From an uncultured Lachnospiraceae bacterium (GTDB taxonomy: Bacteria > Bacillota > Clostridia > Lachnospirales > Lachnospiraceae), in assembly GCA_946552115.1 (NCBI GenBank), contig CAMNRH010000013.1:16927-80926 (forward strand): a stretch of DNA of 64,000 nt, in the 5' to 3' direction. Every line of letters starts with the position of its first letter. The stretch's first letter is position 1. The notes beneath the pieces were generated by a model that was not told the DNA's origin, searched no databases, and was given only the letters and a program-made list of their open reading frames with translations. Below are positions 40,644 to 50,753 of the stretch, in pieces. Made by a program: the position numbers and the translations under genes.

Positions 40644-40668
40644 TGAAAAATTTCATAGCATGCAATAT

Positions 40669-41727
40669 TTATTTCACTGATTTTTCGGCGTATTTTGTTA
40701 TTACTAAATCTTCATAAGGAGCTCTCTCTGTCAATTCTCCAGCCTCTTCTAATATATCCTGAAGAAGCTCGAAGCTCTCCTTCTCAAAAATCAAATCAGC
40801 TTTCCATGTATCCTGGTCATAATAGCGTGTCACAATTGTAGTAATGGTATCCAAATCAGTCTCTTTAAACTGTGGCTCAATAATTGCTGCAATTTCCTCC
40901 GGCGTATGGGACTGCACATAATCCATCCCTTTTTGCAGAGCATTTGTAAAGCCCTGAATCACCTCGGGATTTTTTTCTATATAGCTCTGCTTTGCAGAAA
41001 AGGCCGTGTACGGAACATATCCGCTGTCAGTTCCAAGAGATGCAACGACATATCCCTTTCCTTCTTTCTCGAGGCTCGTCGCTCCCGGTTCAAATTCAAC
41101 CGTAAAGTCTCCCTGACCTTCCGAAAATGCCGCCGCGGTGGAACCAAAATCAATGCTCTGATTAATTTTAACATCCTTTGCCGGGTCAATCTTATTTTTC
41201 TTTAAGATATACTCAAATACCATCTCCGGCATGCCGCCTTTCCGGCCTCCCAGCACGTCCTTACCTTTCAGGCTCTCCCATGTGAAATCCGGCATTTCTT
41301 CGCGTGCTACAAGGAAATTACCGGCGCGCTGCGTAAGCTGGGCGAAGTTCACAACATAATCATTTGCTCCTTCGTTATAAGTATAGATAGATGCCTCCGA
41401 ACCCATAAATCCGATATCGGCGCTGCCGGAAAGAACTGCTGTCATAGTCTTATCCGCTCCAAAACCAGTAACAAGCTCCAAGTCAATTTTTTCCTCATCA
41501 AAATACCCCTCTTCAATGGCCACATACATAGGCGCGTAGAAGATAGAATGAGCAACCTCATTCAATATAACCTTTGTAGTCTCCGGAAGCGTTTCTTCTT
41601 CAGTATTGTCAGAGGCTTCGTCCGCAACTGTAGTTTCCGTATCCGTTTTTTCCTTTTGTGAGCATGCAGACAATGACACTGCCGCCATCGCCGCAGCAAG
41701 GCAAAGCGCTAATAATCGCTTTTTCAT
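40669..41727 (-). CDS. ABC transporter substrate-binding lipoprotein (NMT1/SsuA/THI5-like)
   Basis: Lipobox LSAC; ..FYAPMYVAIEEGYFDEEKIDLELVTGFGADKTMTAVLSGSADIGFMG. Confidence 0.88.
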   Translation of the reverse strand: MKKRLLALCLAAAMAAVSLSACSQKEKTDTETTVADEASDNTEEETLPETTKVILNEVAHSIFYAPMYVAIEEGYFDEEKIDLELVTGFGADKTMTAVLSGSADIGFMGSEASIYTYNEGANDYVVNFAQLTQRAGNFLVAREEMPDFTWESLKGKDVLGGRKGGMPEMVFEYILKKNKIDPAKDVKINQSIDFGSTAAAFSEGQGDFTVEFEPGATSLEKEGKGYVVASLGTDSGYVPYTAFSAKQSYIEKNPEVIQGFTNALQKGMDYVQSHTPEEIAAIIEPQFKETDLDTITTIVTRYYDQDTWKADLIFEKESFELLQDILEEAGELTERAPYEDLVITKYAEKSVK

Positions 41728-41820
41728 ATATAAATCCTCCTTAAATTACTAATGATATAGTATATTCGGAGAAAGAGAATATGTGAAATGCCTCTCCGTA
41801 AGACCGCACAGGCAATCTTC

Positions 41821-43392
41821 CTACATGCGCAGCTTAAAGGTCTTCGGCGCAAATCTGTACACAAGAATACAGGCAGCCACACTGTATATCAGACAAAATA
41901 TAATTGTCATAAACCCGAAAAATAAGATAGACAACCGAACCTGCATCATCATATAACAGAAAAAACAAGTCACGCCTGTAATCACCTTATACATCCCGCT
42001 TTTTAACTCCGTCTCCGCATTATACGGCTGAAGCAGATAATAAATTGTCAGATAATGCATGGAAAAAAACAGGCTCATACAGAGAATGGCCACAATTAAC
42101 ATTATATAATTTAACGGATTGTCCGTTCCTCCGGATGCATAAAGAATCAGCGCCATTCCCGCACCGATAACAAATGCCGGTACCGCGTTAATTTTCATAA
42201 TCTCACGCAGACGTATCCGAAATAATTTTAGAATCGATTTCGGCTGTTTATAAAAGGGAAATGTTAAAAGACTGCGGTCACAGTTCATGAACAGTGCCTG
42301 GGTAAAGCCTGTTCCCCGATTAATGCTGTACATAATAAATACAAAGTAAGGAAGAAACCTCAGAATCCTCTCATTTATATCCTGTCTGATTTCCGGTTTT
42401 AAGTAAAAAAGAAGAAGTATGAAACCAATCAGACATATGCACACATAAACAATCCTTTTGGTTGCATTCCAAAGAATTTTCCTGTGACGTTTAATAAACA
42501 GCTCATTTAAATATTCAAATCCTTTCCGATTACTACTGACAGAACCATCATCAGAAATTTTCTCTTCATTGATTGTTTTCATCATCTGAGCAGACGTATC
42601 CATTTGATTTGCCATGTCTGCGAGAAGCTCTTTATTCATTTCCCGATATAACGGAAAAATGCGTATTTTATGTATACAGAGCAGTCCGACAGGAATAAAA
42701 ATGAGAAAAGCACACACAGACACCGTCTCCGGCAGTATAACGCCCGCTGCCGGCAGACCATAGGCCGCCCCCAAAAGCAGAATAAGAAATACCCATAAAA
42801 ACCTTCGCATTTTATTTTCGTTATAAACAGTCCGATGTTTCTCATAATCCCGCAGGGACAAGCCCGCGGCAAAAAGCTTCATTCCCGAAACGGATAACGG
42901 AAGAAACAGGCATACCCACAAAGGAACATCCTGCAGCATGCCAAATAATATGACAGACGGAAGAAATCCGACAACGACTTTTAACATGGCATAGGTATAA
43001 TTCACCAACGTATACTCTCTGGCACTCATCCGCATTAATACCATCGCATAATATTTATCCTTCGTCGGATTAAAAAGGCTTGTATTCACAAAGCTTCCAA
43101 TTATTGTCAAAAACAGCAGAATATGAAGAAACACGCCGGATTCAGGCAAATCCTTATACAGCATCCCCCCGCCGCAGATCATGATAAGGAAATAGATTGC
43201 TTTCCCCAAAAATATCGACGTTATCTCCCACAGTACAGACAGCACATTTGCAAAAAGCTTAAGCTCCTGCGCCTGATACAGCATATCCGGCAAAAGCTTT
43301 TTAATAATCGGAATCTGCTTTAAGGAATATAAAATGCTGTTGACACGATATGTATTTTTTAAAGAAAAAGATATTCTCAGCGTTTTATTCAT
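41821..43392 (-). CDS. Putative ABC exporter permease
   Basis: Polytopic membrane protein immediately downstream of an ABC ATPase; start at MNKTLRISFSLKNTYRVNS. Confidence 0.75.
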   Translation of the reverse strand: MNKTLRISFSLKNTYRVNSILYSLKQIPIIKKLLPDMLYQAQELKLFANVLSVLWEITSIFLGKAIYFLIMICGGGMLYKDLPESGVFLHILLFLTIIGSFVNTSLFNPTKDKYYAMVLMRMSAREYTLVNYTYAMLKVVVGFLPSVILFGMLQDVPLWVCLFLPLSVSGMKLFAAGLSLRDYEKHRTVYNENKMRRFLWVFLILLLGAAYGLPAAGVILPETVSVCAFLIFIPVGLLCIHKIRIFPLYREMNKELLADMANQMDTSAQMMKTINEEKISDDGSVSSNRKGFEYLNELFIKRHRKILWNATKRIVYVCICLIGFILLLFYLKPEIRQDINERILRFLPYFVFIMYSINRGTGFTQALFMNCDRSLLTFPFYKQPKSILKLFRIRLREIMKINAVPAFVIGAGMALILYASGGTDNPLNYIMLIVAILCMSLFFSMHYLTIYYLLQPYNAETELKSGMYKVITGVTCFFCYMMMQVRLSILFFGFMTIIFCLIYSVAACILVYRFAPKTFKLRM

Positions 43393-44092
43393 GACCGTCC
43401 TCCCTGAGCGCCGCAATAATTTTCTCCTTGAACTCATGGTCGTCCGTACTGTTCTTTTCTACAACCTCCAGCTCTCCATGACTTAACAGAACAATTTCAT
43501 CACAGAGGTCAAGTGCAAGGTCCATAATATGTGTAGAAAAAATCGTAATACGCCCTTTCTTTAAGGAACGGAGCAGGGACTTCATCTCCTCCGCCATTAC
43601 CACATCCAAAGACGTCAGAGGCTCGTCAAGAAGCAGAATATTCGGCCTAGCAATGATATTAACAAGCATCTGCATCTTGTTTTTCATCCCGTGCGAATAG
43701 TCCTTAAGAAGTTTATCCCTGTCCTCACGTGCAATTCTCATATCGTCAAAATACGCATCCGTCCTCCTTGGATTCTTAATTGATTTTTCGTTAATATCTA
43801 TAAAAAACTTAAGGAATTCTCTTCCGGTTAAAAATTCAGGGACAACCGGCGTTGAAAGGACGTATCCGATATCCTCCGGAACCGGCTCTCTTCGTTTTTC
43901 ATTTTCCTCCAGATAAAAGCAGCCGCCATCCGCCGCAATATCTTTGTTAATACAGTTAAACAATGTCGTTTTGCCTGCTCCGTTTCTTCCCAAAAGGCCG
44001 TATATCTTTCCCTCCTCAAAGGAAAAGTCCACATCGCGCAAAACTTCCTTTTCCCCGAAATTCTTCATCAAATGCTCAATAACAAATCTCAT
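43385..44092 (-). CDS. ABC transporter ATP-binding protein
   Basis: Walker A GRNGAGKTT, DYSHGMKNKMQ signature variant, LLLDEPLTSLD. Confidence 0.92.
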   Translation of the reverse strand: MRFVIEHLMKNFGEKEVLRDVDFSFEEGKIYGLLGRNGAGKTTLFNCINKDIAADGGCFYLEENEKRREPVPEDIGYVLSTPVVPEFLTGREFLKFFIDINEKSIKNPRRTDAYFDDMRIAREDRDKLLKDYSHGMKNKMQMLVNIIARPNILLLDEPLTSLDVVMAEEMKSLLRSLKKGRITIFSTHIMDLALDLCDEIVLLSHGELEVVEKNSTDDHEFKEKIIAALREDGHE

Positions 44093-44264
44093 GGCGCCCT
44101 CCTCTTTCTGCCATCATCCGGCAGTTATTTATTTATCATATCCTCTCCCTCAGAAATGTCAAGCTCACTTCTTCCTTTTCCGCGCATTTCATAAAGCCTT
44201 CCAGCCAAAAAAGCCCGAATCCATCTTTGAATTCCGGCTTTTTGATAAATAAAGTTTTTAAATC

Positions 44265-45125
44265 TTAAATTTTATTTTTTGTAAATCCTGCGATTCCAAA
44301 AGCGCCCGGGCCCCCATGCGTTGTGATAACGCCGCCGGTTTTTACCCATGTAACCTTCTGTACTCCGCACCTAAAAGCCGTTTCCTGTGCCTGTCTTATG
44401 ATTTCTCCGTCAAGTCCCGGCGTCCGAATGAGCCACAGCTCATCGGACGTCATTTCCTTTTCTTCTATATAAGCCTTTACAAGCTGGGGGATTACCTTAT
44501 TCATACTTCCTCTGTGTTTTTGTGTCGCCTGAAGATATCCGTCCAGAATTTCTATCCTCGGATGAAGCTTAAGAAGCGCCCCGCAGAGCGCCGCCGCATT
44601 GCTTACCCTGCCTCCGGCGCGCAAAAATTCCAGTGTATCCGGCACAAAACACATACTGACACTTTCAGATATCTCTTTCGCCTTTGCTAACGCCGCTTCG
44701 ATATTCCATTCCGGATGCTCCTCTAAAAGCTTCGCCATTGTAATAACAACTGCATACTGTCCTGCCGATACCTGCTTTGTATCAATACTGGCAACATAAT
44801 CTCTATTCTCCGCCGCAATCTGCGCGCTTTGATAAGAGCATGTTGTAACGGCAGAATATGCAAGATACAAAATCTGACTGTCAGGATTTTCTTCATGAAT
44901 CCTGTCAAATATTTTCTCAAAATCTTCGGGAACACATCCGCTTGTTTTCGGAAGCTTTCCGAATCTTTTATAAAAGCTTACAATTTCCTCTGAGGGAAAA
45001 GAGCCGTCGTCTTTTGTCTCTCCTTCGAATGATACATGCATCGGCACGAGATAGATTCCATACTGACGAGCCACTTCTTCCGGAATATCCGAGCCCGTTT
45101 CTGCAAGTAATACAATTTTTTTCAT
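44265..45125 (-). CDS. DegV family fatty-acid-binding protein
   Basis: ETGSDIPEEVARQYGIYLVPMHVSFEGE; DTLEFLRAGGRVSNAAALCGALLKLHPRIEILDG. Confidence 0.93.
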   Translation of the reverse strand: MKKIVLLAETGSDIPEEVARQYGIYLVPMHVSFEGETKDDGSFPSEEIVSFYKRFGKLPKTSGCVPEDFEKIFDRIHEENPDSQILYLAYSAVTTCSYQSAQIAAENRDYVASIDTKQVSAGQYAVVITMAKLLEEHPEWNIEAALAKAKEISESVSMCFVPDTLEFLRAGGRVSNAAALCGALLKLHPRIEILDGYLQATQKHRGSMNKVIPQLVKAYIEEKEMTSDELWLIRTPGLDGEIIRQAQETAFRCGVQKVTWVKTGGVITTHGGPGAFGIAGFTKNKI

Positions 45126-45269
45126 AGCCCTCTCCTTTGTTTTTATCCACAGTATACGTCATAATTGAATCATGACATGGTTTTCATTACTACTTATTAT
45201 TGTATATCAGCCCACATTATGATACAATTTACAAAACAATTCGATATGTAAACTTTTAGGAAAGGACTA

Positions 45270-45845
45270 ATGATGAAACGAGAAATTTCATTAATGAAGC
45301 ATATATTAGGAAGTAATTTTACAAAAAGAAACCGCTTCACCAGACAATGTATCGGTGAAGCGATGATTGCTTTAATGCAGGATAAAAATTATGAGGAAAT
45401 TACCATCTCAGATATTGTCAAAAAAGCCGGCGTATCCCGCATGACTTTTTATCACTATTTCCAGTCCAAAACAGATGCTCTCAATAATTATCTTCATGAA
45501 ATTATCGAATGCTATCTGGAGGAATGCAGCCGTTCTCTCGGCATCGACAGCTTTTACGATACGGCCCATGTACGCCATGCATTTTTATTCTTTGACCAGT
45601 ACGCGAGCTTCTTTCTCACACTGGCAAAGGCGAACCTTCATGCACTGATGATAAACGCAATCAACGATTATATGATACGGTTCGTCGACCCTGTCTATCC
45701 CCGCTCCTTTTATGAACTTTACTACTACGGAGGAGCGCTGCTTAATGTTTTTCTGAAGTGGGAAGAAGCGGGCAAATCCGAATCTGTGGATGAGATTGTA
45801 GCAATTATCTGCCGCTGCTGCGACATCCCCTCCCAGACTCCTTAA
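45270..45845 (+). CDS. TetR/AcrR family transcriptional regulator
   Basis: HTH ITISDIVKKAGVSRMTFYHYFQSKTDAL; divergent from degV-like gene. Confidence 0.9.
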   Translation: MMKREISLMKHILGSNFTKRNRFTRQCIGEAMIALMQDKNYEEITISDIVKKAGVSRMTFYHYFQSKTDALNNYLHEIIECYLEECSRSLGIDSFYDTAHVRHAFLFFDQYASFFLTLAKANLHALMINAINDYMIRFVDPVYPRSFYELYYYGGALLNVFLKWEEAGKSESVDEIVAIICRCCDIPSQTP

Positions 45846-45866
45846 ACTCCCTCCTGCACAGATAAA

Positions 45867-47537
45867 TTACTCAAATAGTACCGCTGCACATTCATACGGC
45901 GCAAGCCTTACAGACGCTTCGAAAACCATCCTGTCATAGTTGGAAATCAGCACCTTGCCGGCAGCACTTTTAAGCTCCTCCGGCATCTCATAGGCAATTT
46001 CTTTTTCGGTAAAATTGCAGACTACCAAAAGCTTCTGCCCTTCATAGGAGCGCATGTATACATATAAGTCCTCGCTGTCCGGCAAGAGGAGCGTATAATC
46101 TCCATACACAATAATCTCATATTTTTTCCGGAGGCTTATAAGCTTCTGATAATAACGGAACACCGAATCCTCCCTTTTTAGCTGCTCTTTCGCATTGATC
46201 TCTTTATAATTCGGATTCACGGCTATCCACGGCGTACCTGCGGTAAAGCCTGCCTGGCCGCTGTCATCCCACTGCATCGGGGTACGTGCATTATCTCTTC
46301 CCTTATAGCTGATAAAGTCAAACATATCCTCCGGTGATACGATTCCCTTTTCCGTCAGCTCATGATAGGAATTGATACTCTCAATATCCCGGAATTCCTC
46401 CAGCGATGTAAACGGATAATTCGTCATACCAAGCTCCTCACCCTGATAAATATAAGGGGTTCCCTGCATCATATGCAGGCAGGTTCCAAGAAGCTTTGCT
46501 GACAGCTCCCGGTATTTGGGACTGTCATTCCCGATTCTCGAGAGCATCCTCGGCTGGTCATGGTTACACCAATACAGGCTGTTCCACGCTGTTCCCTCAA
46601 GCTCCGTCTGCCACTTACTCATAACAGCCTTAAGCTCGGTGAGCCGGATTTTATTATGGTTCCATTTAAAGCTTTCACCTCCGTCAAGGTCCACATGCTC
46701 GAACTGAAATACCATGTTAAGCTCCGTTCCCCCGGAAGATGCGTATTTCTTCGCCTCCTCCGTCGTAACACCCGAGCATTCGCCTACCGTAATCAAATCA
46801 TACTTTGATAAAACCTTCCGGTTCATTTCTTTCAGATAGTCATGTACACGGGGGCCATTTGCGCAGTCCGGATCACCGTATCCGCTCTTTCCCGTCTCTC
46901 CGTCCGGAAGCCCCGGTTTTTTTGAAATAAGACTTATCACATCCATGCGAAAACCGTCGATTCCTTTCTCACACCACCATGTCATCATATCAAAAACCGC
47001 ATCCCTGACTTCCGGATTTTCCCAGTTAAGGTCCGGCTGCTTCGCAGAAAAAAGATGCAGAAAATACTGCTCCGTCTCTTTGTCATACTTCCACGCCGGC
47101 CCTCCAAAGCAGGAGCCCCAGTTATTCGGCTCTTTTCCTTCTCTGCCGTCCCTCCATATATAATAATTCCGGTACGGATTATCCTTTGATTTCCTGCTTT
47201 CTACAAACCACGCATGCTCGTCAGAGGTATGATTGACAACCAAATCCATCATAATCTTAATTCCCAGCCCATGCGCTTTCATAAGCATGCTGTCGAAATC
47301 CTCCATCGTTCCGAACTCCGTCATAATTGCCCGATAATCGCTGATGTCATATCCGTTATCGTCGTTCGGAGACTGGTATACCGGCGAAAGCCAGATCACG
47401 TCGATTCCCAGCTCTTTCAAATATTCTAATTTCCCTGTAATTCCGTTTAAATCCCCGATTCCGTCTCCGTTGCTGTCGCAGAAGCTTCTCGGATATATCT
47501 GGTATACGACGCTTTCTTTCCACCATGCTTTTTCCAT
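45867..47537 (-). CDS. GH13 alpha-glucosidase (oligo-1,6-glucosidase type)
   Basis: WWKESVVYQIYPRSFCDSNGDGIGDLNGI, DLVVNHTSDEH, GIDGFRMDVI, NHDQPR. Confidence 0.95.
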   Translation of the reverse strand: MEKAWWKESVVYQIYPRSFCDSNGDGIGDLNGITGKLEYLKELGIDVIWLSPVYQSPNDDNGYDISDYRAIMTEFGTMEDFDSMLMKAHGLGIKIMMDLVVNHTSDEHAWFVESRKSKDNPYRNYYIWRDGREGKEPNNWGSCFGGPAWKYDKETEQYFLHLFSAKQPDLNWENPEVRDAVFDMMTWWCEKGIDGFRMDVISLISKKPGLPDGETGKSGYGDPDCANGPRVHDYLKEMNRKVLSKYDLITVGECSGVTTEEAKKYASSGGTELNMVFQFEHVDLDGGESFKWNHNKIRLTELKAVMSKWQTELEGTAWNSLYWCNHDQPRMLSRIGNDSPKYRELSAKLLGTCLHMMQGTPYIYQGEELGMTNYPFTSLEEFRDIESINSYHELTEKGIVSPEDMFDFISYKGRDNARTPMQWDDSGQAGFTAGTPWIAVNPNYKEINAKEQLKREDSVFRYYQKLISLRKKYEIIVYGDYTLLLPDSEDLYVYMRSYEGQKLLVVCNFTEKEIAYEMPEELKSAAGKVLISNYDRMVFEASVRLAPYECAAVLFE

Positions 47538-47571
47538 TCTCTTATCCTCCTGAAATCATAATAAAACCTTG

Positions 47572-48399
47572 CTACCAGAATAACTCCTGCATCATTCTTT
47601 CCCGGTATTTCTGGCGGTATTCGCTGGGCGACATTCCATATACCCCTTTAAATGCCCTGGAAAAATGCAGAAGATTAGGATAACCTACCGAGACACCTAT
47701 ATCTCCAATCGGCATATTTCCTGCTCTTAATTCTGATGCCGCCTTTTCCATCCGGAAACGAATCAAAAACTGCTGCGGAGACTGTCCCGTTACCGACTTA
47801 AACACTTTTCCGAAATAGCTTCTGTCAAGCCAGCACCGCCTCGCAAGCTCCTCCACCGATATATGACTGGCATAATTCTGTTCAATATACCGGACCGCTC
47901 CTTCCACTGTCTCATTGCTTTTTCCCGCCGGCATCTGCCCTTTAAACCGGCATGTCCTTACTAAACAATCCACAAACAAATACAAATACCCTTTCATCTT
48001 AAGGGGGCACTTCTCACCGCTTTTTACGAGGGCCAGCATATGGTTAAACAGCTCCTCACCCTGCTGCGGACTTTCCGGCATATAAACCGGCCGGGTCTCG
48101 GACAGCCCGGAAAGCTTCGTATATTCTCCCGCACGTACTCCTCCGAACTCAATCCATATGTAATCCCATGCCCCGTCCGGGAGTATTCGAATATTCGCTT
48201 CCTTTCCCGGTTCAATCAAAAATCCCATCTTCTCGGACAATGTGTAAACAAGAGTTCCGTCCCTTTCTTTTTCTACCCGCAAAAATCCTTTCCCTGAAAC
48301 AATGTAACAAAAAAGATAATGACCGCCAGATGCATACTGCTTTATCTCCGACGGACACTGTTTTTTCTCATACCCGCATCGATATACCAATAAATCCAT
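47572..48399 (-). CDS. AraC family transcriptional regulator
   Basis: Cupin-like N-terminus, AraC HTH (ISVEELARRCWLDRSYFGKVFKSVTGQSPQQFLIRFRM..GYPNLLHFSRAFKGVYGMSPSEYR). Start at MDLLVYRC preceded by ggagtgg. Confidence 0.92.
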   Translation of the reverse strand: MDLLVYRCGYEKKQCPSEIKQYASGGHYLFCYIVSGKGFLRVEKERDGTLVYTLSEKMGFLIEPGKEANIRILPDGAWDYIWIEFGGVRAGEYTKLSGLSETRPVYMPESPQQGEELFNHMLALVKSGEKCPLKMKGYLYLFVDCLVRTCRFKGQMPAGKSNETVEGAVRYIEQNYASHISVEELARRCWLDRSYFGKVFKSVTGQSPQQFLIRFRMEKAASELRAGNMPIGDIGVSVGYPNLLHFSRAFKGVYGMSPSEYRQKYRERMMQELFW

Positions 48400-48441
48400 A
48401 AAGCTTACCACTCCTTAATTTGTATGAAATTGTGTACTCTG

Positions 48442-48458
48442 TTGAACTTCATGTTCAA
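48442..48458. promoter_or_regulatory. Inverted repeat upstream of AraC gene
   Basis: ttgaac-ttcat-gttcaa. Confidence 0.4.
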
Positions 48459-48537
48459 TCTGCATAAATCAATCAGGTTTTGCGCATAACTCTTTTCTAG
48501 CAAAAATTATATCTGAGAAAAATGTGTTTTTCAAGAG

Positions 48538-48551
48538 GTTTTGCGCAAAAC
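48538..48551. promoter_or_regulatory. Operator-like perfect palindrome
   Basis: gttttgcgcaaaac; imperfect second copy at 48477-48490 (gttttgcgcataac). Confidence 0.5.
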
Positions 48552-48590
48552 GTCAGTTTGTACAATATCAGGAAATCACTTTTATTCAAT

Positions 48591-49601
48591 TTACCGATTT
48601 TTCACGGAGCCACGGAGAACAAGTGTTACCGGAAGTCTGTCCGTCATGGAAACCTTTCGTTCCCCCTCTATAAATTCAAACAGCTTTTTCACCGCATGCT
48701 CTGCCTTTTCTTCCACATCCTGATGCACTGTTGTAAGCGTTGGCCTGCATATTCTTGCACTCTCCGTATCATCAAAGCCCGCCACCGACAAGTCCTCCGG
48801 CACACGAACACCAATGTCCGCAAGCAGCGCGAGTGCTTCCACCGCATAATAATCCGACGCAAAAAATAAGGCATCATATTCCCCGGAAACCCCTTCAAGA
48901 TATTTTTCATAATATTCCGTACGGCTTCTCCTCTCCTCTGGAATTATTATATGCCGTATATGTACCTTCTTATCACTGTACGCCTCACATGCCTCGCAGA
49001 CGCCCCTCCAGCGCTCGTGATCGACGCCAATGTCATTATCCGATACAAACGCTATCCTTCTGTGACCTGTTTCCAGCAGATATTCCGTCATAATACGGCC
49101 GCCGTTTCTGTCGTCCAGCCCGACATTCGCCATCCTTTCATCGTCATAATACACGTCAATTGAAACAATGGGCACATGACTGCTGCTCTGAAGCCTGATA
49201 CTGTCCGCCGTACCAAAACCAAGTATAATCAGTCCTTCCACATTCCATGTAGCCGCAAACTGGATTCCTTCCTCGGGAGTCGCCGTAAAATGAAGCAGCA
49301 TATAATAATTTCTCCGGTAAATTTCCAATTCCAGAGAGCGGATAAGAATATTGGCAAAGGAATGCCCCTCTGCATGATGCTTTTCTCCGTCCGGCTCCGC
49401 AACCAGAACTCCGATCACCCGGGTACCCCCTCCCGCCAGCATCCGTGCTCCCATACTTGGAATATAATCCATATCTTTCAGAAGCTTTTCAATCTTTTCT
49501 ACCGTTTCTTTCGATACCTTTTTTCTGTTGCCGTGAATCACATTTGACACGGTCGTAGGGCTTACCCCCGCTTTCTCAGCAATGTCCTTGATACGTATCA
49601 T
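48591..49601 (-). CDS. LacI family transcriptional regulator
   Basis: N-terminal HTH MIRIKDIAEKAGVSPTTVSNVIHGNRKKVSKETVEKI; periplasmic-binding-like effector domain. Confidence 0.94.
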   Translation of the reverse strand: MIRIKDIAEKAGVSPTTVSNVIHGNRKKVSKETVEKIEKLLKDMDYIPSMGARMLAGGGTRVIGVLVAEPDGEKHHAEGHSFANILIRSLELEIYRRNYYMLLHFTATPEEGIQFAATWNVEGLIILGFGTADSIRLQSSSHVPIVSIDVYYDDERMANVGLDDRNGGRIMTEYLLETGHRRIAFVSDNDIGVDHERWRGVCEACEAYSDKKVHIRHIIIPEERRSRTEYYEKYLEGVSGEYDALFFASDYYAVEALALLADIGVRVPEDLSVAGFDDTESARICRPTLTTVHQDVEEKAEHAVKKLFEFIEGERKVSMTDRLPVTLVLRGSVKNR

Positions 49602-49626
49602 TTGTCCTTTCACCTCTTCACCCAAT

Positions 49627-50496
49627 TTATCTGTCTATAATTTTATTTTTCTGCCGGTATTCTCTCGGCGACATTCCATATACGCCCTTAAATGCTCTGG
49701 AAAAATGCAGAAGATCCGGATAACCAACGGAGATCCCGATATCGCCGACCGAATCATTCGTAACAATCAGCGCATCCGCAGCTTTCGTCATACGGTAATG
49801 TATAAGAAAGTCCTGCGGAGACTGTCCCACTACCTTTTTAAAAACCTTTCCGAAATAGCTTCTGTCTAACTGACATTTTTTCGCAACATCCTCTATCGTA
49901 ATATTCTTATTATAATTGTGCTCAATATATACGACCGCCTCACGCGCATAAAACTCACTGAGCTTTCCCCCCTGAAGCTGCTTTTTGGACGACGAATACT
50001 TAATCAGGCAGTCTATGAAAAGATACAGATTTCCAATGAGTTCGATAGATGACGCATTGTGGCTCTTAACGATAGTCATCATCCGCTCCTGTATTTTTTC
50101 ACCATATTCCGGAGCATCGGGAAAATAAACCGGATTTTTATAGGAAAGCCCGGCGAGCTCCACATATTCCTTTGCCCGAAGTCCCCCGAATTCTATCCAT
50201 ACATATTCCCACGGCTCTTTCTTGTCGGCATAATAGGTATTGACATATCCGGGTTCCACAAGAAATCCGCTTTTTCCGGCAATATGATAAACTGTCGTGT
50301 TGTCTTTCTCATCATTCGCGTGGAGGCATCCTTTCCCCGATATGACGTAATGAAAGAGGTAATTATTCCTCACATACGGCCCAAAGGAATGCAGCGGCTC
50401 ACACTGTTCATACCCATATTGGTATATCGTAAGGTCCATAAACCGCTCGTCCTGAAACACGGAAAACAAATGATTCATCATAATGCGTTTTTCCAC
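49627..50496 (-). CDS. AraC family transcriptional regulator, paralog of 47572 gene
   Basis: AraC HTH ITIEDVAKKCQLDRSYFGKVFKKVVGQSPQDFLIHYRM..GYPDLLHFSRAFKGVYGMSPREYRQK. Confidence 0.92.
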   Translation of the reverse strand: MEKRIMMNHLFSVFQDERFMDLTIYQYGYEQCEPLHSFGPYVRNNYLFHYVISGKGCLHANDEKDNTTVYHIAGKSGFLVEPGYVNTYYADKKEPWEYVWIEFGGLRAKEYVELAGLSYKNPVYFPDAPEYGEKIQERMMTIVKSHNASSIELIGNLYLFIDCLIKYSSSKKQLQGGKLSEFYAREAVVYIEHNYNKNITIEDVAKKCQLDRSYFGKVFKKVVGQSPQDFLIHYRMTKAADALIVTNDSVGDIGISVGYPDLLHFSRAFKGVYGMSPREYRQKNKIIDR

Positions 50497-50753
50497 CTTT
50501 CTCCCTTTATCGTTATTTTGTCCAAAAATTCGTATTTACTTTTGTAAAAATTCACGAAAAATTAGGATTTTTTTATGCTATATACCATAATACGTCTATA
50601 CTTCAACATTTGCAACACAAAATCGCATTTTGATAAATTTCAGACATATACGCACATTTACCTCTGTTCGTCAAACTGCTATCATTTTATCCAGAAATAC
50701 ACAATCATTCATGCAACTTACCAATGCATGTAAAAGAAAAGGAGAGGTGTGGA

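Noticed and set aside
40533-40663. Repeated atagcatgc motif (also at about 2919)
   Set aside because: Only 9-12 nt, one copy is a simple palindrome, and no consistent placement; compatible with chance in AT-rich spacers.
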